A stretch of 12,622 nucleotides of DNA from Thermoflexus hugenholtzii JAD2 (GCA_945861815.1 CAMAVV010000027.1:1-12622); one strand, 5' to 3'; positions 6,882 to 12,622 are shown, counted from the stretch's first letter. Notes: generated from the letters alone by a model not told the origin. Numbers and translations: made by a program.

Positions 6882-7002
6882 ACGCTATACCTCCATATAT
6901 TTCTGTTCGCTTCAACGCCCCCGCCTTCAACGAGCGGAGGCTATCTCACCATTCAGAACGGAGGGTGCCTGTGTTGCTCCACAGGATACCCACGAGACTA
7001 AT

Positions 7003-7031
7003 ACCTTACCCTTTGATGTATCCTCTGTCAA
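7003..7031 (-). promoter_or_regulatory. Possible promoter of the peroxiredoxin gene
   Basis: On the - strand a perfect TTGACA (7031-7026) is 17 bases from TAAGGT (7008-7003), which keeps the key first, second and last bases of TATAAT. The resulting leader contains a small hairpin, CCTGTG/CACAGG (around 6968-6985). Confidence 0.4.
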
Positions 7032-7038
7032 TTCCGAA

Positions 7039-7145
7039 TTGTCACCTTGAAGCTATGGAGTCCGCATCCAAGGTTGAAGGGTCTACTAAACCATTGCCAG
7101 TTCCAGTCTCGTAGTTCCTTCGTCGCGGACTCCTCAGGATGACAA
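7039..7145. repeat. Imperfect inverted-repeat element
   Basis: The left arm (7039-7065) and the reverse complement of the right arm (7125-7145) share TTGTCAYC followed by GGAGTCCGC; the left arm carries a few extra bases between these parts. The 59-base middle shows no open frame. The arms belong to the TTGTCAYCCTGAGGA family also seen at 1522-1540. The element sits just after the amidohydrolase stop codon, so the gene's transcript may end in or near it, though no T-run is present. Confidence 0.5.
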
Positions 7146-7150
7146 GAAAG

Positions 7151-8320
7151 CTAATTCCTATTGCGGATCCCGTAGATATCCAGCGCGTTCTGGCCTAAAA
7201 GGCGTTTCTGCGTCTCTCGCGGCATCCCCTTAAGGTGTTGCCGCACCTCAGCAACCACTGAAGGAGCCGTGACGTCGGTATGCGGGTAGTCAGAGGCCCA
7301 GATGAGCTTCTTATCGCCAAGGACCTTGATCACAGACGGCACGCTCTTCTCGTCCGGGTCAACCGAGATGTAGACCTGCCGCTTAAAAATCTTACTTGGG
7401 TCTGCGGAAAGCCTGTCCCGCTCCTGAGGGTTGACCTCGCAGAGCCAGTGGTCCATCTGATCAAGCCAGTGCAGCACCCAGCCGCCGCCGGACTCAAGGA
7501 CCAAGAGCTTGAGCTTAGGGAAGCGGTCCAGCATGCCGGTGTTCACGAGCGCCGTCACCGCGAAGTAGTTATCGAAGAGGAAGGCGAAGACCTTGTAGCC
7601 GGGAACGCGGCCCCAATCGGTGCGGTAAAAGGTCATGGCGCCCATCCCGACTCCTCCTGCCGATGGATGGATGGCGAGGGGCACGTTCATATCCTGGAGC
7701 TCAGCCCAGACAACATCGAAGACCGGGTTGTGCAGCCAATTCCCTTTATAGGGATTCGGCCGCACAAAGCCGCCGCGCATCCCCAGCTTCTCCACACACC
7801 GCCGTGCCTCCTTAGCCGCCGCCTGGGGGTCTTGCATCGGCAGCGCCGCCACGCCCACAAAGCGCTTGGGCTGCTTGGAGCACCAATCAGCAAGCCAATC
7901 GTTGTAGATGCGGCAGCATTCCACCGCCAGCTCCGCATTCTCGATGGAGCCGAGGAAGAGCCCAAGGGTGGGGTACATGACGGCGATATCGATACCCTCG
8001 CGGTCGTTCTCCCAGGCGCGGGCGTCGGGGTGAAAGCCCGCGGCGGGGCCGTCATCGTACCGCGAGCCCACGCCCATCAACCGCCTACGGTCCGGCGACC
8101 AGCGCGCGCAGCCTACATCGCCTGCTCGAGGCGCGGGGGTGATGACCGAGCCGTCTGCGATGTAGCCTTCGCCTTTCTTTTCGTTATCCCAATAGACGCG
8201 GGGGGCGATCTCCTTGAACTTCCGGGAGACGTTGCGCGTCCACAGGTCCTTCGGCTCAAGAAGATGGCCGTCCCCATCGACAACGATAGGTTTGCGGGCA
8301 GTTGCAGCGGCAGGCGGCAT
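7151..8320 (-). CDS. Amidohydrolase-2 family metal-dependent hydrolase or decarboxylase
   Basis: A 389-residue member of the amidohydrolase_2 group (ACMSD and related aromatic-acid decarboxylases/hydrolases). The N-terminal D-G-D-G-H (15-19) supplies the first metal site, A-I-H-P-S (216-220) holds His218, L-E-S-G-G-G (275-280) follows, and W-A-S-D-Y-P-H-T-D (341-349) holds the catalytic-type Asp344. Full length for the family. The substrate cannot be read from sequence; related enzymes act on carboxylated aromatic or cyclic compounds. AAGGAG (8327-8332) six bases upstream supports this start, and a TATAAT lies at 8356-8361. It is divergent from an SDR gene with a 209-base gap, suggesting joint regulation or a shared catabolic path, though no regulator gene is adjacent. 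Confidence 0.9.
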   Translation of the reverse strand: MPPAAATARKPIVVDGDGHLLEPKDLWTRNVSRKFKEIAPRVYWDNEKKGEGYIADGSVITPAPRAGDVGCARWSPDRRRLMGVGSRYDDGPAAGFHPDARAWENDREGIDIAVMYPTLGLFLGSIENAELAVECCRIYNDWLADWCSKQPKRFVGVAALPMQDPQAAAKEARRCVEKLGMRGGFVRPNPYKGNWLHNPVFDVVWAELQDMNVPLAIHPSAGGVGMGAMTFYRTDWGRVPGYKVFAFLFDNYFAVTALVNTGMLDRFPKLKLLVLESGGGWVLHWLDQMDHWLCEVNPQERDRLSADPSKIFKRQVYISVDPDEKSVPSVIKVLGDKKLIWASDYPHTDVTAPSVVAEVRQHLKGMPRETQKRLLGQNALDIYGIRNRN

Positions 8321-8355
8321 AGGTGGCTCCTTCAGAAAAGTATTCCGGTTGGCGC

Positions 8356-8361
8356 ATTATA
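8356..8361 (-). promoter_or_regulatory. -10 box of the amidohydrolase gene
   Basis: A perfect TATAAT on the - strand, 35 bases before the ATG and upstream of the ribosome site. The best -35 at 17 bases (GTCTCA) is poor, so an activator could be involved. Confidence 0.48.
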
Positions 8362-8463
8362 GCGATTCCCCGTTGCAGTGAGACACATGTTTCTGAGCCG
8401 GCTAACGCATCTGGAGAAGTACCGAGGTGCTCTGGGAGTGTCGTAACCCAGGCTAAGCACGCC

Positions 8464-8492
8464 TTGACGGGTGGTCTGACGGCATCAATACT
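8464..8492 (+). promoter_or_regulatory. Possible promoter of the SDR gene
   Basis: TTGACG (8464-8469) is 17 bases from AATACT (8487-8492), 5/6 and 4/6 matches to consensus. It would give a leader of about 30 bases containing the AGGAAGG ribosome site. Confidence 0.35.
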
Positions 8493-8529
8493 CTCAGCGC
8501 GATCAAGCGCGAGAGGAAGGGCCAGCCAT

Positions 8530-9276
8530 ATGCGCCTCCAAGATAAAGTGGTCATCATCACAGGCGGAGGCGCCGGGGTCGGACGGGCGACCGCCATCCG
8601 TTTCGCGATGGAGGGAGCGAAGGTTGTTATCGCCGATATCAACGGCGTGGCAGCCGATGAGACGGTGTCGATGATTCAACGCAGCGGCGGGCAGGCCCTG
8701 GCGATGACGGCGGACGTTGGGAAGGTTGAGCAGTGCGAAGCGGTGGTACAGGCGGCTGTGAAGCGCTTCGGGAAGGTGGACATCCTCATCAACAACGCCG
8801 GCCTGCCCTCCTCATATAGCCAGGGCACCGTCCATGAACGGTGGGACCTTGGCATCGACCAAACCCTCTCCTCGGCCTACCGGATGAGCCACGCGGCGAT
8901 GGAGCACCTATTGGCTCACCACAATGGCGCCATCGTGAACATCTGCTCGATCGCAGGGACAAAGATGGGCACAGACCCAGCGTGGTATGCGGCGGCGAAG
9001 GCCGGGCTCACCGGCCTTACGCGGTCACAGGCCTATGTGTATGGCAAACGAGGCCTGCGGTCAAACTCGCTGTGCTTGGGAGTCACCGCCACACAGCGCA
9101 CCCAGCGCTACCAGGAGGACCCGGCCATGCGCGCGGCAGTCGAGGCGCGGTTGCCTGTGGGACGCTTGGGGCGGCCTGAGGAGATCGCGAACGTGGCTTT
9201 GTTTCTCGCCTCGGACGAGGCATCCTTTGTCACGGGGCAGGTCATCATCGCCGATGGCGGGCACACGATCGCCTAA
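8530..9276 (+). CDS. Short-chain dehydrogenase/reductase
   Basis: NAD(P)-dependent oxidoreductase of the classical SDR type, 248 residues. The cofactor motif T-G-G-G-A-G-V-G is at 11-18, N-N-A-G at 88-91, the catalytic Ser140 lies in I-C-S-I-A-G, and Tyr153/Lys157 in W-Y-A-A-A-K. Asp36 at the end of strand 2 suggests NAD rather than NADP. The C-terminus F-V-T-G-Q-V-I-I-A-D-G-G is standard. Oddity: the usual P-G after strand 6 reads C-L-G (182-184). The frame is open upstream to 8323, but the family start and AGGAAGG (8514-8520), nine bases upstream, fix the start at 8530. Divergent from the amidohydrolase, and convergent with cysM 21 bases downstream. The substrate is unknown; a role alongside the amidohydrolase is inference. 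Confidence 0.93.
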   Translation: MRLQDKVVIITGGGAGVGRATAIRFAMEGAKVVIADINGVAADETVSMIQRSGGQALAMTADVGKVEQCEAVVQAAVKRFGKVDILINNAGLPSSYSQGTVHERWDLGIDQTLSSAYRMSHAAMEHLLAHHNGAIVNICSIAGTKMGTDPAWYAAAKAGLTGLTRSQAYVYGKRGLRSNSLCLGVTATQRTQRYQEDPAMRAAVEARLPVGRLGRPEEIANVALFLASDEASFVTGQVIIADGGHTIA

Positions 9277-9297
9277 GTCGCCCGCCGATGCAAGCGC

Positions 9298-10227
9298 CTA
9301 CCACCAGTGAATCTCGTCGAGATGGTCGTCGCGCTTCTCCGTCACATCCCATGGGCGCGATGGCAGGTATTTCCACCCGCCATCGGCAAACATCACAACG
9401 ATGTTGCCCTTCTCGATCCGCTCCGCCACCTTGAAGGCGACGTGCAGAGTTGCGCCTGCCGATGCGCCAGCCAGGATGCCTTCCGCTCGCGCAACCCGCT
9501 TGGCGCAGTCAAAGGCCGACGCGCTATCGACGATGAAGCGCCCATCGAGGGCCTTCAGGTCAAGGAGCGGCGGCAGAAAGCCCTCCTCCAGGCTACGCAA
9601 GCCTTGGAGACGCTCCCCCAGCTTCGGCTCGATGCCGATGATGCGCACGTTGGGCCGCGCCTCGCGAAGGCGCTTGCCTACGCCCATGATGGTGCCGCTT
9701 GTGCCGATGCCCGCGATGAAGACGTCCACCTCAGGCAGGTCCGCGAGTATCTCCGCGCCCGTGGTCTTGTAGTGCACATCGGTGTTGGCGCGCTCGGTGA
9801 ACTGGCCCAGGGGCGTGAAGCCCCGCGCCGCCGCCATCTCCTGGGCGGTATCGATAGCGCGCCTCATCCCGCCGTCGGCCTCACACCAGGTCATCTCCAC
9901 GTCGTACATGCGCAAGAGGTCGTAGATGCTCGGCGCGACGCCCCTGGGCAGCACGATGTGCGCCTTATAGCCGCGCTGCTTCGCCACAAAGGCCAGCGCG
10001 ATGCCTGTGTTGCCGCTGCTCGCCTCGACGATGGTGTCGCCCGGCTTCAGATCGCCGCGTCGCTCCGCCGCCTCAACCAGCGCGAGGGCAACGCGGTCCT
10101 TGATGCTCCCTGTGGGGTTTTGCCCTTCCAGCTTCGCGTAGATGCGCACGCCGGGCTTGGGCGAAAGGGCGCGCAACTCAACAAGGGGCGTGTTGCCGAC
10201 GAGCTTCAGCAGCGGTGAACGGTTCAT
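9298..10227 (-). CDS. cysM: Cysteine synthase, CysM type
   Basis: PLP-dependent fold-type II enzyme of 309 residues that makes L-cysteine by replacing the beta substituent of an activated serine with sulfide or a sulfur carrier. Lys43 in N-P-T-G-S-I-K-D-R binds PLP, S-S-G-N-T-G (70-75) is the substrate loop, and G-I-G-T-S-G-T (173-179) binds the PLP phosphate. The C-terminal A-D-G-G-W-K-Y-L-P and an L-R-S-L-E-E-G-F segment (210-217) resemble the mycobacterial CysM branch, which uses O-phosphoserine and a CysO thiocarboxylate, more than CysK. Substrate preference is inference. The start at 10227 has no Shine-Dalgarno sequence, but a TACAAT box ends seven bases upstream, suggesting leaderless mRNA. 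The channel gene lies 26 bases upstream in the same direction, so read-through is also possible. Confidence 0.92.
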   Translation of the reverse strand: MNRSPLLKLVGNTPLVELRALSPKPGVRIYAKLEGQNPTGSIKDRVALALVEAAERRGDLKPGDTIVEASSGNTGIALAFVAKQRGYKAHIVLPRGVAPSIYDLLRMYDVEMTWCEADGGMRRAIDTAQEMAAARGFTPLGQFTERANTDVHYKTTGAEILADLPEVDVFIAGIGTSGTIMGVGKRLREARPNVRIIGIEPKLGERLQGLRSLEEGFLPPLLDLKALDGRFIVDSASAFDCAKRVARAEGILAGASAGATLHVAFKVAERIEKGNIVVMFADGGWKYLPSRPWDVTEKRDDHLDEIHWW

Positions 10228-10234
10228 GAGGATT

Positions 10235-10240
10235 ATTGTA
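10235..10240 (-). promoter_or_regulatory. -10 box at the start of cysM (leaderless)
   Basis: TACAAT on the - strand is followed by seven bases and then the cysM ATG, the spacing expected if transcription starts at or next to the A of ATG. There is no Shine-Dalgarno sequence and no good -35 box. Confidence 0.45.
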
Positions 10241-10253
10241 CCCGTTTCGCCCT

Positions 10254-11018
10254 TTACGCCTGGGAGCTACGCAGCTTCGCCACCTCTTCTCGCAGGCTCC
10301 TGATTTCAGCAATGAGCCTTTCCGACTCCAACTCCTTTGTCTCCTCATCCTTAGGCGCGTGCTTCACAAAGAAGGCAGTGATATTCGCGAGAATACCGCC
10401 AAAGAGGGCGATGCCCCCGATCATGAGGAAAGCCCCCATCGCACGGCCTGCGCCCGTCACCGGGAACTTATCGCCATAGCCGACGGTTGCCACCGTGGTG
10501 ATGGCCCACCAGAGCGCGTCGTCAAAGTCCTTGATGTTGGAGCCAGGGTAGCCCACCTCCACAGTCGTCAACACCATGGCAGCAACAACGATAATCATGA
10601 TGGCGTAGAGAAGGAGGAAGTCGACGTTGGCGAGCCGCCGGTAGCCTGCAAAGGCCCGGGAGCCGAAGGCGAAGAGGCGGAGGATGCGCAGAGGGCGAAA
10701 GACGGGGATAACGACGACGATGACGTCGGTCCAATGCTTCCGAAGGTATCCCTTCTTATCTGGAACAACGCCAACCTTCACTACCAAGTCGGCGGCGAAG
10801 ACCGCCCAGATGAAATAGTCGAGGGAGCGAAAGACGGCCTCCTCCTCTTTGGTCAAGTCCCAAAGAAAGGGGCCAATCAATAAGGGGAGCATCGTGATGG
10901 CGAGGACCATCAATGGGAACTCGGTGAGTCCCTCGATGCGCTTCAGCATCCTCTGCCGGTCGCTCTCTTCAAGGCCTCCCATCGTGACCTGCACCTCAGT
11001 CGCCTTCTTCTCTGCCAT
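10254..11018 (-). CDS. Voltage-gated-type potassium channel subunit
   Basis: Six-helix potassium channel subunit of 254 residues, expected to act as a tetramer in the cytoplasmic membrane. Segments: S1 about 33-53, S2 66-84, S3 94-107, an S4-like stretch 108-129 with arginines at 108, 111, 114, 121, 127 and 128, S5 133-153, a pore helix, the selectivity filter T-V-G-Y-G-D (178-183), and S6 191-218. A charged C-terminal tail (223-250) has heptad spacing typical of a tetramerising coiled coil. No RCK or cyclic-nucleotide domain follows. The start at 11018 is preferred over 11060 because GGAGGAGA (11026-11033) lies seven bases upstream and the family N-terminus fits. Only the first S4 arginines keep strict three-residue spacing, so voltage sensing is plausible, not certain. 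Confidence 0.92.
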   Translation of the reverse strand: MAEKKATEVQVTMGGLEESDRQRMLKRIEGLTEFPLMVLAITMLPLLIGPFLWDLTKEEEAVFRSLDYFIWAVFAADLVVKVGVVPDKKGYLRKHWTDVIVVVIPVFRPLRILRLFAFGSRAFAGYRRLANVDFLLLYAIMIIVVAAMVLTTVEVGYPGSNIKDFDDALWWAITTVATVGYGDKFPVTGAGRAMGAFLMIGGIALFGGILANITAFFVKHAPKDEETKELESERLIAEIRSLREEVAKLRSSQA

Positions 11019-11202
11019 GACCTTGTCTCCTCCATCTGCAGGGTCAAAAGACGCCATCAAGTGTGGTGGTGCGCGCTGGGCCAGTCAAGATGATTTCAGA
11101 AGAAACGCCGTCTATCGTTCGACGCAAGCCCACAGCAAACGTCTGATTCCGTCGCGCCACATTGCGAAAAAAATCCCAAAGGAAAATGATGTAGAAATAC
11201 TA

Positions 11203-11231
11203 TTGACCTGGTACAGAGCGAGTGGTTGAAT
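11203..11231 (+). promoter_or_regulatory. Possible promoter of a candidate RNA gene
   Basis: TTGACC (11203-11208) is separated by 17 bases from TTGAAT (11226-11231), 5/6 and 4/6 matches to consensus, in an AT-richer stretch. No protein gene follows. Confidence 0.4.
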
Positions 11232-11237
11232 GAGGCT

Positions 11238-11506
11238 AAGCGTGATGGAAGGAGGGCTAGCGTTGATGAGCACGAAGTTAGCAATCCTATGCTTTTGGCA
11301 CTTTCCTTAGGCAGGCCGCCGGCCCCGAGCGAGAATGATTAAGAGATCTGGGACCGGCGGGAGCGGAAGCCGAATCGAGGCTCTTGCACACGAGGGGACA
11401 ATTCCCACTCCGGGCGTATGTCCGGGATAAACAAGGCCCGTTCGGTGAAAAAAGTGAATAGCCTTGCGCGACGCCCTGGGGCACGTCCCTGGGGCGTCCC
11501 TTTTTA
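11238..11506 (+). ncRNA. Candidate structured noncoding RNA, family not recognised
   Basis: About 269 bases between a promoter-like sequence and a strong terminator, with no credible open frame. Helices I can pair: GCTAGC/GTTAGC (11256-11261 with 11277-11282), CCGCCGG-C-CCC with GGG-A-CCGGCGG (11316-11326 with 11350-11360, one C-A mismatch), CAAGGC/GCCTTG (11432-11437 with 11461-11466), then the terminator hairpin. It does not match the conserved cores I know for 6S RNA, tmRNA, RNase P, SRP RNA, T-box or common riboswitches. It could also be a decayed gene. Both ends are estimates. Confidence 0.35.
11470..11505 (+). terminator. Rho-independent terminator with no upstream + strand protein gene
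   Basis: A 12-bp helix (11470-11481 with 11487-11498, two G-T pairs, loop CACGT) is followed by CC and five T. The nearest + strand protein gene upstream ends at 9276, past two - strand genes, so the terminator must serve a local + strand transcript. Confidence 0.8.
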
Positions 11507-11510
11507 TACC

Positions 11511-11580
11511 ATGTCACTATGAGGTTACCCCCTCTTCATACTTGCTCTTTAGTAACCATCTGCCTGATTATCTGTGACAT
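11511..11580. repeat. Nested inverted repeat
   Basis: Outer arms ATGTCAC (11511-11517) and GTGACAT (11574-11580) enclose inner arms GGTTAC (11523-11528) and GTAACC (11552-11557). The segment is AT-richer than its surroundings and lies between the terminator and the promoter of the next gene. Confidence 0.55.
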
Positions 11581-11608
11581 CTGTGGATAGATCTAATTTT
11601 CTTTCTCC

Positions 11609-11638
11609 TTGACACCTTTGTTGCGCCGCTAGCATCAT
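11609..11638 (+). promoter_or_regulatory. Possible promoter of the orphan barrel gene
   Basis: A perfect TTGACA (11609-11614) is followed after 18 bases by CATCAT (11633-11638), or after 15 bases by TAGCAT (11630-11635). Either lies 45-50 bases before the ATG at 11684. Confidence 0.42.
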
Positions 11639-11683
11639 GGAGTGTCCCCTTTCATTCCAACGCCTCTCGCAAAGGGAGCCTCC

Positions 11684-12454
11684 ATGGGAAAACTCCTCGA
11701 AAAGCTCAGCCGCATCGGCAAGGCCGCCACCCCAAGGATGGGCTTTGCGCCGCCGGCCTCGCAGAAGCAGCCGTCTATCGCCATCATCGCCGCCCTCGAC
11801 AAGGCCGATAAGGAGACTGCGAAGGCAGCCCTCCAGGCAGGCGCCGACGCCATCGTGGTCATGAAGCAGCCGGCGGCCAAGAGCAAGACGCCAATAGCGC
11901 AAACCCTCGGCGCTGGCGAAGGTGTCCCTTGCGGCGGCGACATCAGCGAAGGCCAGGCGGCAGAGACAGCCTCTTGGGACTTTGCCCTGGTGGGGAAGGG
12001 CACGTCTATCGAAGAGGCGAACCTTGGCGAGCAGGTTGATAAGGTGCTCTGGCTCCCCCTGCCGCCATCCCTCGATCTCCTCCAGGCCCTCGATAACCTG
12101 CCCGTCGATTGCATCGCCCTGGACGCGCGCAACCAACTCAAGCCTCTCACCCTGGAAGGCCTCTCCGCCTTCCACCGCGTCGCCCAGGCCACCCGCAAGC
12201 CGCTCCTCGCCTCCGTCACCCTCGCCGTTCCCGTGGCAACGCTGACGGCCCTTCGCGACGCCGGCATCGGCGGCCTCATCGCCGAGTTCGCCTCGCCCAT
12301 CGACGCCAAGAAGCTGGAGGCTCTTCGCCAGGCAGTTCTCGACCTGCCGCCGAAGAAGCAGAAGAAGTCGGACTCTCGCGCATCCCTGCCTATCGGCCTC
12401 ATGTCACAGTCATCGCAGTCGCCAGGCCAGCCTGACCGCGACGACGACGATTGA
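11684..12454 (+). CDS. Hypothetical protein, probable beta/alpha-barrel fold
   Basis: I do not recognise this 256-residue protein. After a basic N-terminus (1-30), strand-helix units alternate: P-S-I-A-I-I-A-A-L (30-38) with a helix and A-G-A-D-A-I-V-V (52-59); D-F-A-L-V-G-K-G (99-106); V-L-W-L-P-L (121-126); V-D-C-I-A-L-D (141-147); K-P-L-L-A-S-V (172-178); G-I-G-G-L-I-A-E (194-201). The order suggests a degenerate TIM barrel such as phosphate- or cofactor-binding enzymes have, but I see no catalytic signature. The tail (224-256) is low complexity, first lysine-rich, then Ser/Gln-rich, ending in D-R-D-D-D-D. GGGAG (11674-11678), five bases upstream, supports this start; a GTG at 11642 would add 14 residues. 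No transmembrane segment is evident. It is preceded by the structured intergenic region and followed by a membrane protein gene 52 bases later. Confidence 0.8.
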   Translation: MGKLLEKLSRIGKAATPRMGFAPPASQKQPSIAIIAALDKADKETAKAALQAGADAIVVMKQPAAKSKTPIAQTLGAGEGVPCGGDISEGQAAETASWDFALVGKGTSIEEANLGEQVDKVLWLPLPPSLDLLQALDNLPVDCIALDARNQLKPLTLEGLSAFHRVAQATRKPLLASVTLAVPVATLTALRDAGIGGLIAEFASPIDAKKLEALRQAVLDLPPKKQKKSDSRASLPIGLMSQSSQSPGQPDRDDDD

Positions 12455-12464
12455 TTACCTGTAG

Positions 12465-12492
12465 GGGCATGACAAGTCTTCGCGGCATGCCC
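12465..12492. repeat. Short palindrome, REP-like
   Basis: GGGCATG (12465-12471) pairs with CATGCCC (12486-12492) around a 14-base loop, directly after the orphan gene. No T-run follows, so it is not a typical terminator; it could be a dispersed palindrome or weak 3' structure. Confidence 0.4.
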
Positions 12493-12506
12493 ACACGAAT
12501 TTCGTG

Positions 12507-12622
12507 ATGCGCCCCCTCAAAATCGCCGGCCTCATCGCCGCCCTCTGGGCATTCCTCGCGCCGCTGTTCGTCCTTTTGCCCATCTATGAAGGCGCAGGGG
12601 CGACGAAGAGCACAAATGCGAT
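12507..12622 (+). CDS. N-terminal part of a membrane or secreted protein (cut by window end)
   Basis: An open frame from the ATG at 12507 (GTG at 12504 is an alternative) runs off the window edge. The 38 visible residues begin M-R-P-L-K-I-A-G-L and continue with a hydrophobic segment (about 6-27, including L-W-A-F-L-A-P-L-F-V-L-L-P-I) followed by a polar stretch with G-A-G-A-T-K-S. This is the shape of a signal peptide or first membrane helix. No ribosome site is obvious. The family cannot be named from this much. Confidence 0.55.
   Translation, partial: MRPLKIAGLIAALWAFLAPLFVLLPIYEGAGATKSTNA

Larger units (their letters stand above)
11019..11683. other. 665-base intergenic region without a convincing protein gene
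   Basis: The first part (11019-11202) holds the channel's ribosome site and a weak - strand TTGACT (11088-11083) but otherwise nothing recognisable. It becomes AT-richer near 11165-11235. From 11203 to 11506 there is a candidate RNA gene, then a nested inverted repeat (11511-11580) and the promoter region of the orphan gene at 11684. Open frames here (for example 76 codons on the - strand at 11287-11517) show no family pattern or ribosome site. Confidence 0.6.

Noticed and set aside
6960..6995. Possible T-box or riboswitch in the peroxiredoxin leader
   Set aside because: No T-box AGGGTGG-type core, no antiterminator/terminator pair and no known aptamer motif; only a 6-bp hairpin.
7280..8362. 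360-codon open frame opposite the amidohydrolase
   Set aside because: It is the antisense shadow of a full-length gene with all family motifs; the antisense translation has no recognisable pattern.
9256..9284. GGCGGGC/GCCCGCC hairpin between SDR and cysM as terminator
   Set aside because: Loop of 15 or more bases, partly inside the SDR coding end and with no T-run on either strand.
11256..11285. Sequence resembling a hammerhead ribozyme core (TGATGAG ... CGAA)
   Set aside because: The core deviates at the first C and the last A, stem II would be about one pair, and no cleavage-site triplet is placed correctly. Likely chance.
11287..11517. 76-codon open frame on the - strand
   Set aside because: Rich in Pro, Ser and Arg without pattern, no ribosome site, overlaps the strong + strand terminator hairpin.
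11582..11590. DnaA-box-like TGTGGATAG in an AT-richer stretch
   Set aside because: Only one 8/9 match, no cluster of boxes and no dnaA, dnaN or other origin genes nearby.

Overview
The window looks like a chromosomal segment of a GC-rich, free-living bacterium. I favour a member of the Chloroflexota near Dehalococcoidia/SAR202. This is inference from gene content (lineage-type YchF with an altered P-loop, an ACMSD-type amidohydrolase paired with an SDR, many short dispersed palindromes, a tRNA gene without encoded CCA, lipoproteins combined with LepB). No rRNA or marker gene here settles the phylum. I see no transposase, phage gene, CRISPR array or plasmid function.

Layout. 1-1500: a TPR lipoprotein gene (+) and a tRNA-Lys(TTT) gene (-) face each other across one bidirectional terminator. 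1500-2558: an intergenic patch with two dispersed-repeat pieces, then lepB (-), whose probable start has a -10 box almost touching it. 2558-4857: an apparent three-gene operon (+) with an ECF sigma factor, a membrane anti-sigma factor lacking the usual zinc ligands, and a SIMPL/DUF541 lipoprotein, closed by a strong hairpin terminator. 5014-6881: ychF and a single-cysteine Prx6-type peroxiredoxin (both -), separated by a terminator. 6882-7150: leader of the peroxiredoxin plus an imperfect inverted-repeat element. 7151-9276: divergent amidohydrolase (-) and SDR (+). 9298-11018: cysM-like cysteine synthase and a voltage-gated-type potassium channel (both -). 11019-11683: a 665-base gap with no convincing protein gene, but with a + strand promoter-like sequence, three hairpins and a good rho-independent terminator (candidate small RNA), followed by a nested inverted repeat. 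11684-12454: an orphan protein that looks like a beta/alpha barrel. 12507-end: start of a membrane or secreted protein cut by the window edge.

Functionally, the left half concerns the cell envelope (lipoproteins, signal peptidase, an envelope-type sigma/anti-sigma pair). The middle holds oxidative and translational housekeeping (YchF, peroxiredoxin). The right half holds small-molecule metabolism and ion transport. The parts least explained by known families are the anti-sigma architecture, the 11.2-11.6 kb intergenic structures, the orphan barrel protein and the dispersed palindromes. All of these were read by eye; no similarity search was run.
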